Shown here one piece after another: positions 7,070-16,775 of a DNA stretch of 39,117 nt. The notes below the pieces were generated by a model. It searched no databases. It saw only the letters and a list, made by a program, of their open reading frames with translations, and had not been told where the DNA came from. Position 1 is the stretch's first letter, and each line of letters opens with the position of its first letter. The translations under genes and the position numbers were made by a program. Origin of the DNA: a virus; IMG/VR virus record IMGVR_UViG_3300010149_000051, positions 1 through 39,117 of that record; one strand, given 5' to 3'.

Positions 7070-9022
7070 ATGTTTATAAAGTCAAGAGTATTATATATTG
7101 TAGGCAATCATGCTGGTGATTCTTTAGCAATAGACGAAGATCTTATTGAAATTGGAATCAAGAATAGATTTTTCAATAAAAATCCTAATATTTTGTCAAC
7201 AAATGCTTACAGTAATTTTTTAAATAAATTACCCTCTGAGACTGTTTTTTCTGTGTCTTTAAAAGCAGAAAACAATAATAATAATGAACATGAATTCTAT
7301 ATTTCGATACCATTTATATCATCTCATTTAGGCCTTCCTGTTAAAGTGAATGAAATAATATGGCTACAAGAAATAGACAGCGTATCTAATACTGAGAGGT
7401 TTTATGATATAAATTCTTGTTATTTAGGTAGAGCACATAGTTTTTTAACAACTGAAGATGCTGGTTATTGTTATCACGATAGAGAAGATAAGATCTTTAA
7501 AGTTGATAGAAAAAACTTTAATCATTCCAGAACTGAAAAAAGTAAAGATGCTAAACAAAGACTTGAAAGTATGAAAAATGCTAGTATAAATACTAGTTCT
7601 ATTTTTGAACACTTAACAGTTAACGATAGCAGTGAATTAAATTTTATAAAAAATAAAAACATTTATCTAAAAGATAAAATAAAAAATTACGCCATAAACC
7701 CATCAGCAAAATTCAATAAAAACCCAGAAGACTTAGTTGTAAAAGGAACTTACAATAATTTAATCTGTCTAAATAATGAAATTGATTCTATCACGAAAAG
7801 CAATAGATATGGTAGTATTGATTTAATTGCTGGACACAGTCAATACGCGAGTGTTTCACCGCCAGAAGAGTTTTCTTTTGACTCAATTGACTTTAAAAAC
7901 AATAGAAGAGCAGAAAAAATAAGAGTGAATAAACATAACGTAGACTTGTTAGGTGTACAATTATGGAATGGTACTCATTATGAAACTGTAAAGTCATCTT
8001 TGTCTTTTGCTAACGAAGGCTTTTTTAAAGAACTAAAGTTTGACGAGTTTGATCAAAATGTGCTAAAAGACAAGTCGGAAAGAAATAAAAACTATACTTT
8101 CGATGCAGCATGCCTAACCATATCAGAGTACAATGAAAAAAGTATAGAAATTCAAAAAAATAATTTACTTACTATGAACGACATTAACGAAAGATATTTA
8201 GAATTTGGATTGCCTTCAAATCTAAAAGATCAAGGCAAGTTTTTTAACATAACAACATCTTCAATTAATCCAGATATTAGCAAAAACTTGCTTGATGCAT
8301 TTCTAGGAGGATCAAATATTACAGGAATAGCTGATAGCATTGTTTTGTCTACACATTTAGGCACATATTCAGAAAACAACAATATAAAGTTAATACAAGT
8401 TAATAGTAATGATAGATATTCATCACAGATATCACTTAATAATTCAGGAAATATACTTCTAGATGGTCATAAAATTTTAATTGGTTCTTATGAAAGACTT
8501 GAGAAAAAAGAAAACGGAAGATCTGCTTTAGTTTATTTAGGTCATAGCAATGAAGCACAAAGCTTAGTCTTAGGCGAACAACTAAAAGCATATCTTGAAG
8601 AAATGCTAGATGTCTCTAGAGAAGATATGGAAATTACAAAAAATCTTTTTTTGAATACGAAAAATTCTATATCTAATAATAACCAAATTCTTGTCGATGA
8701 ATTTAAATTAAATTCAAATAAAACACTTAATAATATAACAAACAGTTTAGCATCCGTGTTACCACTTGGAGCAATGCCTGTCGTAGAAGGTAACATTTTA
8801 GTAGCGCAACTTAGCACTATTTATGCGACAATGACAGGTTTAGTGATTGACATTCAAAATGCGATAGATGCGTTTAGTCAACAATCTACAGAAATTCAAA
8901 ACAGCTTGGAAGAAGCTATAAACAATAAAAAGCTAAAAAGAGAAGAAGAATTATCTTTAAGACTTGAAACAATTGAAAAGAATATAAACAAAATACTTAG
9001 TAAATTTGCTAAAACTTCTTGA
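7070..9022 (+). CDS. Baseplate hub/spike-like protein (gp5-type OB fold)
   Basis: A 650-aa protein. Residues about 75-105, PFISSHLGLPVKVNEIIWL, look like the OB-fold segment found in phage hub/spike proteins (gp5/gpV/VgrG type), where a 'P-x-K-x-G/N-E-x-V/I-W' turn recurs. A second part near 245-265 (GSIDLIAGHSQYAS) and a third near 450-475 (ISLNNSGNILLDGHKILIG) resemble the repeats leading into a spike shaft. The next segment, EAQSLVLGEQLKAYLEEML, is typical of these proteins. Residues about 490-650 are predicted helical, with a hydrophobic centre, and may form a trimeric coiled coil. No lysozyme domain is evident, unlike T4 gp5. It lies immediately upstream of gp25 and gp6, which fits a baseplate role. 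Confidence 0.5.
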   Translation: MFIKSRVLYIVGNHAGDSLAIDEDLIEIGIKNRFFNKNPNILSTNAYSNFLNKLPSETVFSVSLKAENNNNNEHEFYISIPFISSHLGLPVKVNEIIWLQEIDSVSNTERFYDINSCYLGRAHSFLTTEDAGYCYHDREDKIFKVDRKNFNHSRTEKSKDAKQRLESMKNASINTSSIFEHLTVNDSSELNFIKNKNIYLKDKIKNYAINPSAKFNKNPEDLVVKGTYNNLICLNNEIDSITKSNRYGSIDLIAGHSQYASVSPPEEFSFDSIDFKNNRRAEKIRVNKHNVDLLGVQLWNGTHYETVKSSLSFANEGFFKELKFDEFDQNVLKDKSERNKNYTFDAACLTISEYNEKSIEIQKNNLLTMNDINERYLEFGLPSNLKDQGKFFNITTSSINPDISKNLLDAFLGGSNITGIADSIVLSTHLGTYSENNNIKLIQVNSNDRYSSQISLNNSGNILLDGHKILIGSYERLEKKENGRSALVYLGHSNEAQSLVLGEQLKAYLEEMLDVSREDMEITKNLFLNTKNSISNNNQILVDEFKLNSNKTLNNITNSLASVLPLGAMPVVEGNILVAQLSTIYATMTGLVIDIQNAIDAFSQQSTEIQNSLEEAINNKKLKREEELSLRLETIEKNINKILSKFAKTS

Positions 9023-9049
9023 CAAGCTCTTATATTTAATAATTATAAT
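9019..9049 (+). promoter_or_regulatory. Promoter-like TTGACA...TATAAT before the gp25-like gene
   Basis: A perfect -35 hexamer TTGACA (9019-9024, overlapping the stop codon of the previous gene) and a perfect -10 hexamer TATAAT (9044-9049) are separated by 19 bases, longer than the usual 17. They lie in the 53-base gap before the gp25-like gene, the longest gap in the first part of the virion block. Both boxes being perfect is notable, but the spacing would weaken it. The TATAAT-like part could alternatively be read by the phage late sigma factor. Confidence 0.45.
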
Positions 9050-9075
9050 TAAAAAGATTTAACATAGGTTTAATA

Positions 9076-9558
9076 ATGTCACAATATAATTTTAAAAATT
9101 CAGGTCGTAGTATAGAAGAGTTGAATAAAAAAATACGACGGCAAGATTTTTTAGAAAAAGAGCAAAAATTGCCAATTGGTATTGTTTTACCATTAAGAAG
9201 TGGTACTAAGTCAAAAGAAACTCTTTTTTCAATGACACACGATGAAAACGAACAAGTTAAAATAAATTTAAAAAATCTTATATTGACTAAAAAAGGCGAG
9301 TATCTAGGACGTCCTAATTTTGGAACAAATCTAATTGAACTTTATAATACTAGCAATTTAGAAAATATTGATAGCATTGTAATGGATGAAATTAAAAGTG
9401 CTGTTTCTATATTCATGCCTTTTTTAGGGCTACAAAACTTTGAATCGTTTTTTGTAAACGCAACAGAAAACAACTCACCATATTATGACATTACAGTTAA
9501 ATATTTGTTTAATAATATAGAAAACAATGTAAATATAAAGCTGCAAGTTTCGAGGTAA
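9076..9558 (+). CDS. 25: gp25-like baseplate wedge protein
   Basis: A 160-aa protein of the GPW/gp25 family. The core is present: VKINLKNLILTKKGEYLGRP followed by NFGTNLIELY, matching the 'N-x-x-x-L-x-T-x-x-G-E-x-x-x-x-P-x-F-G' pattern (E75 and the PNFG turn). It then has the helix that ends the domain and a beta strand at the C-terminus. Length is close to that of T4 gp25 (about 130 aa) plus a 35-residue N-terminal extension. In contractile tails gp25 sits at the inner baseplate wedge and nucleates sheath assembly together with gp6. The Shine-Dalgarno is weak (AGG at 9066-9068). The gp6-like gene follows after three bases, the conserved gp25-gp6 order. Confidence 0.85.
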   Translation: MSQYNFKNSGRSIEELNKKIRRQDFLEKEQKLPIGIVLPLRSGTKSKETLFSMTHDENEQVKINLKNLILTKKGEYLGRPNFGTNLIELYNTSNLENIDSIVMDEIKSAVSIFMPFLGLQNFESFFVNATENNSPYYDITVKYLFNNIENNVNIKLQVSR

Positions 9559-9561
9559 AAA

Positions 9562-11436
9562 ATGTCAAATCCAAAAATACAAAGTAGACTTAAAAATTAT
9601 CAAAATAAAAACAGAGTTATCAATAAAGACTTTGAAGGATTTAGAAATGAATTATTAAATTACGCAAAAAGCAATTTTAGCAATCAAATTCAAGATTTTT
9701 CTGAAGTGTCTTTAGGCGGCATGTTTTTAGACTTTGCAGCAATCGTAGGTGAGTCATTAAGCTTTTACATCGAACAACAATTTAATGAATTAGATTATGA
9801 AACTTCAACAAATGACTATAACATAATCAATCATTTAAGAAAAGCAGGAGTTAATTTTGGATATGCATCTCCGGCAAGTGTTTTTGTAGATTTTTTTATT
9901 GAAGTACCTGCAGATCAAAGCTCCAGTTTAGATAGCCCGAAGCCAAACAATCTATATTTGCCAATTATTAAGTCAGGAACAAAAATATCTTCAAACGGAG
10001 GTATTAACTTTTTGTTAGAAGAAGACATAGACTTTAGTGATTCTTTCGATAATATATCAGTCTCAGATGTAGATTCAAATAATAACGTAACGTCTGTTAT
10101 ATTGACAAAGAAAGGTATTTGTATATCTGGTGATATCGTTAGCGAAAGTATTACTTTCGATGCTGATGAAGCTGGTAATTTTTTAAGTTATTCGCTTTCA
10201 AATCAAAATATAACTAAAATTCTAAGTATTGATGACAACGATTTTAATTCTTATAAAGAAGTTGAGTTTTTATCGCAAGATACAGTCTACGAAAAAATAG
10301 AAGAAGGTACAGATACATTTTTTGAAGTAAAGCCTGCTTCTTTTAGATACGTTGTTGAAAGAAATTTTGACTCTGGGTTTACAACTATAAGATTTGGAAA
10401 TGGTAGCGGTCAAGTTTTAGAAGACAACATTTTAACAAATCCAGAAGACTATTTATCATTACCCCTTTTAGGAAGAAACTATACTAATAGAATTTCTCTT
10501 GATCCTAAAAGCCTATTAAGCAGTGACAGCTTAGGAGTTTCTCCTGCTGGCAAATCTTTGAACATAAGGTATAAATTCGGTGGTGGCGAATCTCACAACA
10601 TATCAGCAAACAGCATAGATGAAATAATAGACTTGAAAATAATGTACCCAAACATTTCTGATTCAAGTGATGCAACTGTTAAAAGCCAGATAAACATAAT
10701 CAATTCAACAATTGGTGTAGATAATGAAGATGCAGCTATTGGAGGCTCAAATAGCTTAAATCTAGAAGACTTAAGAGATAAAATACCGACAGCACTTAAG
10801 CAGCAGTCTAGAATTGTAAATCATGAAGACCTGTTAGCAAGAATTTACACTATGCCCTCAGATTTTGGCAAAATACATAAAGCTGCAATTGTTGACAATC
10901 CTTATACGAAATCAGCAAAAGATTTATTTGTAATTTGTAAAAATGATAATAATCATTATGTTTCTGCAAATGATGCTATTAAAATTAATTTATCCAAATT
11001 TTTAAATGAATATCGTTTAATTGGTGACAGTCTCAATATTATTGATGTTCCTGTATATAATTTTTCGATATTTCTAAAAGTAAAGATCTCTAGAAATTAT
11101 AATTCTAGCACAGTCATACAGCAAGCTATATCAAAAATATTTCAAGATATGCGATTTGAAACATTACAAATTGGTGAAGGTATAAATATAAATGATATTA
11201 TTTCAATAGTTCTTTCAGTTCCTGGTATAATAACAATTATTTCTAATTACAAAACAATAATAAGATCTAAAACTAACGATGATATTACACAAATACAATC
11301 TTTTTTAAATGTAGACTATAATTCTAATAAATTTTCTTCAAGAGAAAGTTACTTAGATGGTATCGTTTATCCTCCAAGAGGTGGTATATTTGAATTAAAA
11401 TATCCAAGTGCTGATATAGAAATCATTAGTGGTTAA
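9562..11436 (+). CDS. 6: gp6-like baseplate wedge protein (baseplate J family)
   Basis: A 624-aa protein. The N-terminus, with FEGFRNELLNYAKSNFS then EVSLGGMFLDFAAIVGESLSFY and HLRKAGVNFGY, is the standard opening of gp6/baseplate J proteins. The central part is beta-rich, with FRYVVERNFDSGFTTIRFGNG as the J-domain core. The C-terminal region (EDLLARIYTMPSDFGKIHKAAI, then LSKFLNEYRLIG and YNFSIFLKVKI) matches the gp6 wedge-dimerisation part. Two copies per wedge form the inner baseplate ring in T4, so it is the structural centre of this block. GAGG (9552-9555) is six bases upstream of ATG. Length is close to T4 gp6 (660 aa). Confidence 0.85.
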   Translation: MSNPKIQSRLKNYQNKNRVINKDFEGFRNELLNYAKSNFSNQIQDFSEVSLGGMFLDFAAIVGESLSFYIEQQFNELDYETSTNDYNIINHLRKAGVNFGYASPASVFVDFFIEVPADQSSSLDSPKPNNLYLPIIKSGTKISSNGGINFLLEEDIDFSDSFDNISVSDVDSNNNVTSVILTKKGICISGDIVSESITFDADEAGNFLSYSLSNQNITKILSIDDNDFNSYKEVEFLSQDTVYEKIEEGTDTFFEVKPASFRYVVERNFDSGFTTIRFGNGSGQVLEDNILTNPEDYLSLPLLGRNYTNRISLDPKSLLSSDSLGVSPAGKSLNIRYKFGGGESHNISANSIDEIIDLKIMYPNISDSSDATVKSQINIINSTIGVDNEDAAIGGSNSLNLEDLRDKIPTALKQQSRIVNHEDLLARIYTMPSDFGKIHKAAIVDNPYTKSAKDLFVICKNDNNHYVSANDAIKINLSKFLNEYRLIGDSLNIIDVPVYNFSIFLKVKISRNYNSSTVIQQAISKIFQDMRFETLQIGEGININDIISIVLSVPGIITIISNYKTIIRSKTNDDITQIQSFLNVDYNSNKFSSRESYLDGIVYPPRGGIFELKYPSADIEIISG

Positions 11437-11446
11437 AGGAAGTAAA

Positions 11447-13318
11447 ATGATCATCAAAGAAGTAGCAAAAAAAGACACATATGTAACAAATTTGCATTTA
11501 GGGCTAACAGATGCAACGAACTCAAATGTTGGTAAAGCGTCTACTCTTGATTTATTTAAGATTGCTAAAGAAAATAAAAATATTAAAGCAAGAGCATTAT
11601 TAACTATTGAAAATATATTAATTGATCTGGTTAGTAATAAAACGTTTACATTAACTGACTATGAAAATAGCAGTGCCACATTTGTGATAGATAATACGGC
11701 ATCTATAGACGATGGAACTGTCGATGGTTCAGGTCGAGTAATAATTGGTATTGACAGTACATCTGTTGGTATTAATCAGCTGACTAAAATAAAAAATGCA
11801 ATTAACAATACAAACAGCATAAAAATAACAGCAACGATAATATCAAATTCACAAATTCTATTAGAGCAAAACAGTATAGGCGAGAGTGGTGAAAAAAATA
11901 CTACTTTTGATTCAAACTCCAATTTAAAAATTACTAACTTCATAAGAATACAACATTCTGCACTACTAATTAATTTTGATTTAAATAATTTAAGGCAGAA
12001 GTTTGTTGAAAGCTTAAACAATTCAGTTTTTAGCAGTGTTAGTAATTACAAAGTCTTTTTAAAACTTTTTGATGTAGGAAATGCTAGCACAAGACCTAAA
12101 AACTATGATTTAAAGTTAAGCTTGTTAAATAACAACATTGAATTTGAAGAAGGCATAGGCTCTGATGTATACAACTTTTCAGACCTAGGACATACAAATT
12201 TTACTAAAATCAATAATGAAACAAACTGGACAAAAAGTGGTATAGTTGCTTCTTCTGATTGTGTATCTAACTACTATGAATTTAAAGGACAAATTGAAAG
12301 TATTACAAGAGGAAATGAAGATATTTCTTTTGATATAACATCTTACTTTGACGAATATTTAAACAACAATGTTCAGAGTTCAAGTTTTATTCTCTGTTTT
12401 GACTTAGAATATTTGTTTGACAATTTTACATATTTCGTTAAAAGATTTGGCAGCGTTCAATTAAATGACATGATAAGCCATCCTAGGATAGAAATTCATA
12501 TTGATGAAAACAAAGTTCAAAATATCGAGAGTCAAACTAAAAAAAGATACTTTGATAATGAAGAAATATTTTATCTTTACAATAAGATTTCAAAACTAGA
12601 GAATTTTAATGAAAATTATAATGTCAAACTTAGACTAGAATATAAAAATTCTTCCGGGACAAACCTATTAGATGACGGTGCTAGCGGTCATATAATAACT
12701 GGTTTTAACTTTTACGACTTTAAAGGTAAAATCAAACAAGGAATTAAAAAGTTTACTGTGCCAAAAACACTGATTAGTAGGTTTAGCACAAATATACAAA
12801 GTGAAATTCAAAGTAGTGATTCATTAAAGATTAAATTTAACTATTATTATGACAACGAAGCCGGTACAACAATTGATATCAGATCAGAAGACGTTACTTT
12901 TAATAAATCTGAAATTGTATCTTCACTGAATGCTTACAGAAATCTGTCAACTTCGATTAAGTTATTAGAAAAAAACATTGTTACTGATGATTCTTTTCAT
13001 AGAATTGTTGTTGATTTTATTGATATAAACAAAGAACACGATGCAGTTAACATACCTTTAAGATTAACTAGCGAAGATTTAGGCAAAGTATACTATTCTA
13101 TGCATGATATTGACACAGGAAGGACTATAATTGAAAGAAGCGGTGCAGATATAAATGCAAATGAAATCCTGTATGATGGTTCAAGTTATATTATAAACTT
13201 TTTTGCTAGCAAAATATATAAAAACAAAAGAGTTAATTTTAAATTTTATTATAATGATGAAGTTAGTCTTATAGAAAATGTTATTTTTAATAAAAACTTC
13301 AGTATAAGGTTTGATTAA
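11447..13318 (+). CDS. Virion protein with DNRLRE-like domain and inserted module
   Basis: 623 aa from the ATG at 11447, chosen because AAAGGAAG (11435-11442) is correctly placed; an in-frame GTG at 11429 lies inside the gp6 gene and lacks a site. The N-terminus, KKDTYVTNLHLGLTDATNSN with KARALL after it, resembles the DNRLRE/CBM96-like beta domain often found in secreted and virion surface proteins. A separate module at about residues 64-160 (VDGSGRVIIGI...NAINN...IKITATII) interrupts it, after which a second ALLINFDL...KVFLKLFDV half resumes. The rest is beta-rich without a recognised family. It directly follows gp6 and directly precedes the LamG protein, so a wedge or baseplate-periphery location is likely. 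Confidence 0.55.
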   Translation: MIIKEVAKKDTYVTNLHLGLTDATNSNVGKASTLDLFKIAKENKNIKARALLTIENILIDLVSNKTFTLTDYENSSATFVIDNTASIDDGTVDGSGRVIIGIDSTSVGINQLTKIKNAINNTNSIKITATIISNSQILLEQNSIGESGEKNTTFDSNSNLKITNFIRIQHSALLINFDLNNLRQKFVESLNNSVFSSVSNYKVFLKLFDVGNASTRPKNYDLKLSLLNNNIEFEEGIGSDVYNFSDLGHTNFTKINNETNWTKSGIVASSDCVSNYYEFKGQIESITRGNEDISFDITSYFDEYLNNNVQSSSFILCFDLEYLFDNFTYFVKRFGSVQLNDMISHPRIEIHIDENKVQNIESQTKKRYFDNEEIFYLYNKISKLENFNENYNVKLRLEYKNSSGTNLLDDGASGHIITGFNFYDFKGKIKQGIKKFTVPKTLISRFSTNIQSEIQSSDSLKIKFNYYYDNEAGTTIDIRSEDVTFNKSEIVSSLNAYRNLSTSIKLLEKNIVTDDSFHRIVVDFIDINKEHDAVNIPLRLTSEDLGKVYYSMHDIDTGRTIIERSGADINANEILYDGSSYIINFFASKIYKNKRVNFKFYYNDEVSLIENVIFNKNFSIRFD

Positions 13319-16300
13319 ATGATTAGTTCTAAAAACAAATATGAAAACAAAAAAGTTTATAATCAGTTCAAAAACAGTGTAAACTCTTCAAATATTGCAA
13401 ATGTTGAAAACAATCCTAATCTAGAAATAAAAAGCTTTCTGGAATTATACGACCAAAATATTAACGAATACTTTGATAGACTTGACAGTTACGACGGTTT
13501 TTTTTCAACGCAACAAATTGAAAGCATAAATTTTGAAAATTTTGAAGAACACGTATTTTTTGATTCTGCAATAGAAAAAACCAATTATTCTTTTAAGAAA
13601 ATATTTAATGATTTTCCATACGATGGAAGTGAAAGAGAAGTCACAAACTATTTAAACGGTTTAGATGGTTATACTAGATTTATTTTAAAAAATAAACATC
13701 TTAAAAACCTCGGATATTTAAAGTTTGACAACAATCACTATGTTAAAATTGTTGATAGAAACGGATGGCTTTTAAACGATTTCCAGAAAAATATAAAAAT
13801 TGGAATTTTAAATTTAACAAATAATTTTAATTTTTCTTTTGATTTCTGGTTATATCCTTTTACTCCTGAAATAGTAGCAAATCAACAAATAATTTTTCAA
13901 AAAGTATTAAATGAATCAGGATTTAGCGTTTTTTTAGATAATTTTTCTGGTAGCAGCTGTGATTTAAACTTTTTTATTAGTAAAGGTGACATAGAATATA
14001 AGTGTACAACATCTATTGACGTTGATAAGTGGAGTCACGTTAACATATCACTTAACAGCATCTTGGTAGATGATTCAAATCTATTAAGATGTCAATATTA
14101 TATTAATAGTATACCAAAAAAAGCTGTTCATAAAAATACTGGTTGGGGTTTAACTTTTGGAGAAGATTTCAATAATGTTGATATTACGATGGGTGGAGGA
14201 AAATCACATAAAAATGAAGTTACTTCAGCTGAAAGGTTTTATTTTGGTTTAATAGATGAGTTTAGAGTCTATGCAGGTGAAGTCAGATCTAGAGAAACAA
14301 TAGCCTTAGAAAAAGATGAAAACATTTTTAGCAAACAAAGCTTAAAATTGTATTTTAGATTTAATGAGCCTTCTGGCGACTATACAAATAACAATATTAT
14401 TCTAGATCACTCAGGAAATAAACTTCATGGGCTTGTATATAAATCAAATGATAATGTAGAGGAAGACAAGCCTACAATTACTTCTCTTAGATCGAAGCAC
14501 TTAAATGTAAGCACGCCTTTAATTTATGAACTACTAGAAAATAATCCTGTTTTATTCCCCAATTTCAGTCCAGCAATAAATGTGCAAAACATAATAATTG
14601 AAGAAGCAAAAAATTATGACTTAAATAATCCTAATTCTTTTTGGAAGCTTTTTCCTAAAAATATTTTCGTAGAAGGCTCAGACTTTGACAACATAGATGA
14701 AACTTATATAAATAGCACCAAATTTACTGCTAAAAGTAAAGATACTCTTACTAGTATTAGAACTGCTCCTAATCAAAAAATGATTAACTTGTTATCTATA
14801 TGGGCAAGATTTTTTGATGAATTTAAAATATATATTGATTCAATTACAAATATTATTGATGTAAACTATGATAATTTAAATAACGATAAATTGATTGATG
14901 GAGTTTTACTACCATTAGCACTTAAATTGTCTGGATTTAATTTTAGAGAAATATTACCATATCCTATCTTAGAAAAGTTAAAAAATAAAAACTTGACACC
15001 TGAGGAAAGAGTATCAAGTCTTTCAATAAGACAAATTCAAAACAAACTCTGGCAAAGACTATTAATAAACTCAAAAGATATTTTAACATCAAAAGGCACG
15101 ACGTCTAGCATACATTCAGTATTTAATTCTTTCGGCTTAGAATCTTCAAAGTTTATTTCTATTAAAGAATTTAATGGTCAAAACAAATTTAATATTGATA
15201 ATAACTTTTATTCTAAAAAAATTAACTTTAAAGAAATCGATTTTTCTTGCGACAAAGAGCTTTTTAATGAATCTAGACTTGACAATAGAATTTCATTTAA
15301 ATCTCCAACTTACAATAATAACCTAAGCAATAACCCACTAAACATTTCTAATGAATGGGCTGTAGAATGCCTATATAGCTATAGACCTGATAGGACTGAA
15401 GCTTATCCCTTAAAACAATCATTGCTGAGATTAGATAACAATACAAGACCTAATCAATTTATAAGCTTTAAAAATCCTCATATTAATATTGTTTTTGTAA
15501 GAGAAAATAAAAAAAATAAGCATGGAAAAATAAAGTTATTTGTCAATGAAGGTATAATTGAAATTAAAGAAATTGATAAAGTTAATTTGTTAAGTGGCGA
15601 ATTGTTTTATTTAAACTTGCAAAGAAAAAAAATTAAAAACGTTAATAGCGACTTAACGTATTACGAATACATTTTGACTATTTCAAGCGTTTCAGAAAAC
15701 TTTTATTCAAAAAAAGTTCAACAAGCCAAACTAGAAACAAAAATAGACACTAGTTATAAAGATGCTCGACCAAATATTTTTTCTATTGGTTTTTATGACG
15801 CTTATGATATCTCAACTAGCGCTGACTTTATACCTGATATGTCGTATGAAACCAGGTTTGAAGGCAATATTTCTAATTTTAGAATATATAAGAAATCAAT
15901 GAGCAACAATGAAATATTCTTAAAATGCAAAACAATTCCTACAGTTGCTTTAGATGATGGTATCGAATCTGTTATACTTAATATTGACTTATTTGAAAAA
16001 TTAAGTGATATTAAACTTACTGGCTCTGTTTATGAAATAAAATCACTTTTAGATTTAAATCATAGTAAATTAAACGGTTTTAATAAATCAACTTTGTCGA
16101 TTGGGTCTTCTTTAACGTCATATTTTCCTTTTAAATCAAGAAAAATTCAAGGATTGATTCAGAATTCAGAAATAGATTTTCCAAAAAGCAACAATTTTAT
16201 CTATATAAACTCATTTGAAAGCGAAAAATTTAAAAAACAATACGGAAATGAAAATATTTCAAATATTAATCAGGTTAGACCTGACTATTTATATTCTAAC

Positions 16301-16771
16301 GATACCAGACTAAGCATAGACTTTTCTTTAGTTAACTTTCTTAATCAAGATATAACAAAAATAATAAATATAAATAAAACATTTACAGAAAAGCTTTCTC
16401 AAGCGTCAAATCTATTTACAGATTCTTATGTTGACTTAAATAGTCTTAGGGACAAGTATTTTGAAAGACTCGAGAAAGAAATTAATGTAAATGATCTATA
16501 TCAAGTTTACAAATATTTTGACAACGTCTTAGAAGAGCTGCTGTTTGAATGCATACCTTCTAAAGTTAAATATAAAGGATTTAATTTTGTATATGAGTCT
16601 CATGCTCTTGAAAGACACAAATATCAATATAAAATGATTAACAGTAATATTCCTGTTTTTGATGAAACGTTAAAACATAGTTATCATCGAGATCTAAGTA
16701 ATAGTATTGACCATCGTAAAACAGAAGGTAAAAATTCTTCTTTTGTAGAGAAAAACAAAGTGAGTAGATAA
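13319..16771 (+). CDS. Large baseplate/tail protein with two LamG-like domains
   Basis: A 1150-aa protein. Residues about 165-330 form a concanavalin/LamG-like sandwich: FSFDFWLYPF opening strand, DKWSHVNISL in the middle, and FGLIDEFRVYAGE as the closing strand. A second, more divergent one lies at about 675-850, ending GNISNFRIYKKSMSNNEI. Between them, near 590-625, is SKGTTSSIHSVFNSFGLESS. This resembles the 'KGT-x-x-S-I' segment of tail proteins that join the baseplate to fibres (gpI-like position). The ATG follows the previous stop with no gap, with AAGG nine bases upstream. LamG domains often bind glycans, so host recognition is plausible, but a purely structural role is equally possible. 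It may occupy the place of T4 gp7. Confidence 0.55.
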   Translation: MISSKNKYENKKVYNQFKNSVNSSNIANVENNPNLEIKSFLELYDQNINEYFDRLDSYDGFFSTQQIESINFENFEEHVFFDSAIEKTNYSFKKIFNDFPYDGSEREVTNYLNGLDGYTRFILKNKHLKNLGYLKFDNNHYVKIVDRNGWLLNDFQKNIKIGILNLTNNFNFSFDFWLYPFTPEIVANQQIIFQKVLNESGFSVFLDNFSGSSCDLNFFISKGDIEYKCTTSIDVDKWSHVNISLNSILVDDSNLLRCQYYINSIPKKAVHKNTGWGLTFGEDFNNVDITMGGGKSHKNEVTSAERFYFGLIDEFRVYAGEVRSRETIALEKDENIFSKQSLKLYFRFNEPSGDYTNNNIILDHSGNKLHGLVYKSNDNVEEDKPTITSLRSKHLNVSTPLIYELLENNPVLFPNFSPAINVQNIIIEEAKNYDLNNPNSFWKLFPKNIFVEGSDFDNIDETYINSTKFTAKSKDTLTSIRTAPNQKMINLLSIWARFFDEFKIYIDSITNIIDVNYDNLNNDKLIDGVLLPLALKLSGFNFREILPYPILEKLKNKNLTPEERVSSLSIRQIQNKLWQRLLINSKDILTSKGTTSSIHSVFNSFGLESSKFISIKEFNGQNKFNIDNNFYSKKINFKEIDFSCDKELFNESRLDNRISFKSPTYNNNLSNNPLNISNEWAVECLYSYRPDRTEAYPLKQSLLRLDNNTRPNQFISFKNPHINIVFVRENKKNKHGKIKLFVNEGIIEIKEIDKVNLLSGELFYLNLQRKKIKNVNSDLTYYEYILTISSVSENFYSKKVQQAKLETKIDTSYKDARPNIFSIGFYDAYDISTSADFIPDMSYETRFEGNISNFRIYKKSMSNNEIFLKCKTIPTVALDDGIESVILNIDLFEKLSDIKLTGSVYEIKSLLDLNHSKLNGFNKSTLSIGSSLTSYFPFKSRKIQGLIQNSEIDFPKSNNFIYINSFESEKFKKQYGNENISNINQVRPDYLYSNDTRLSIDFSLVNFLNQDITKIININKTFTEKLSQASNLFTDSYVDLNSLRDKYFERLEKEINVNDLYQVYKYFDNVLEELLFECIPSKVKYKGFNFVYESHALERHKYQYKMINSNIPVFDETLKHSYHRDLSNSIDHRKTEGKNSSFVEKNKVSR

Positions 16772-16775
16772 TAAA

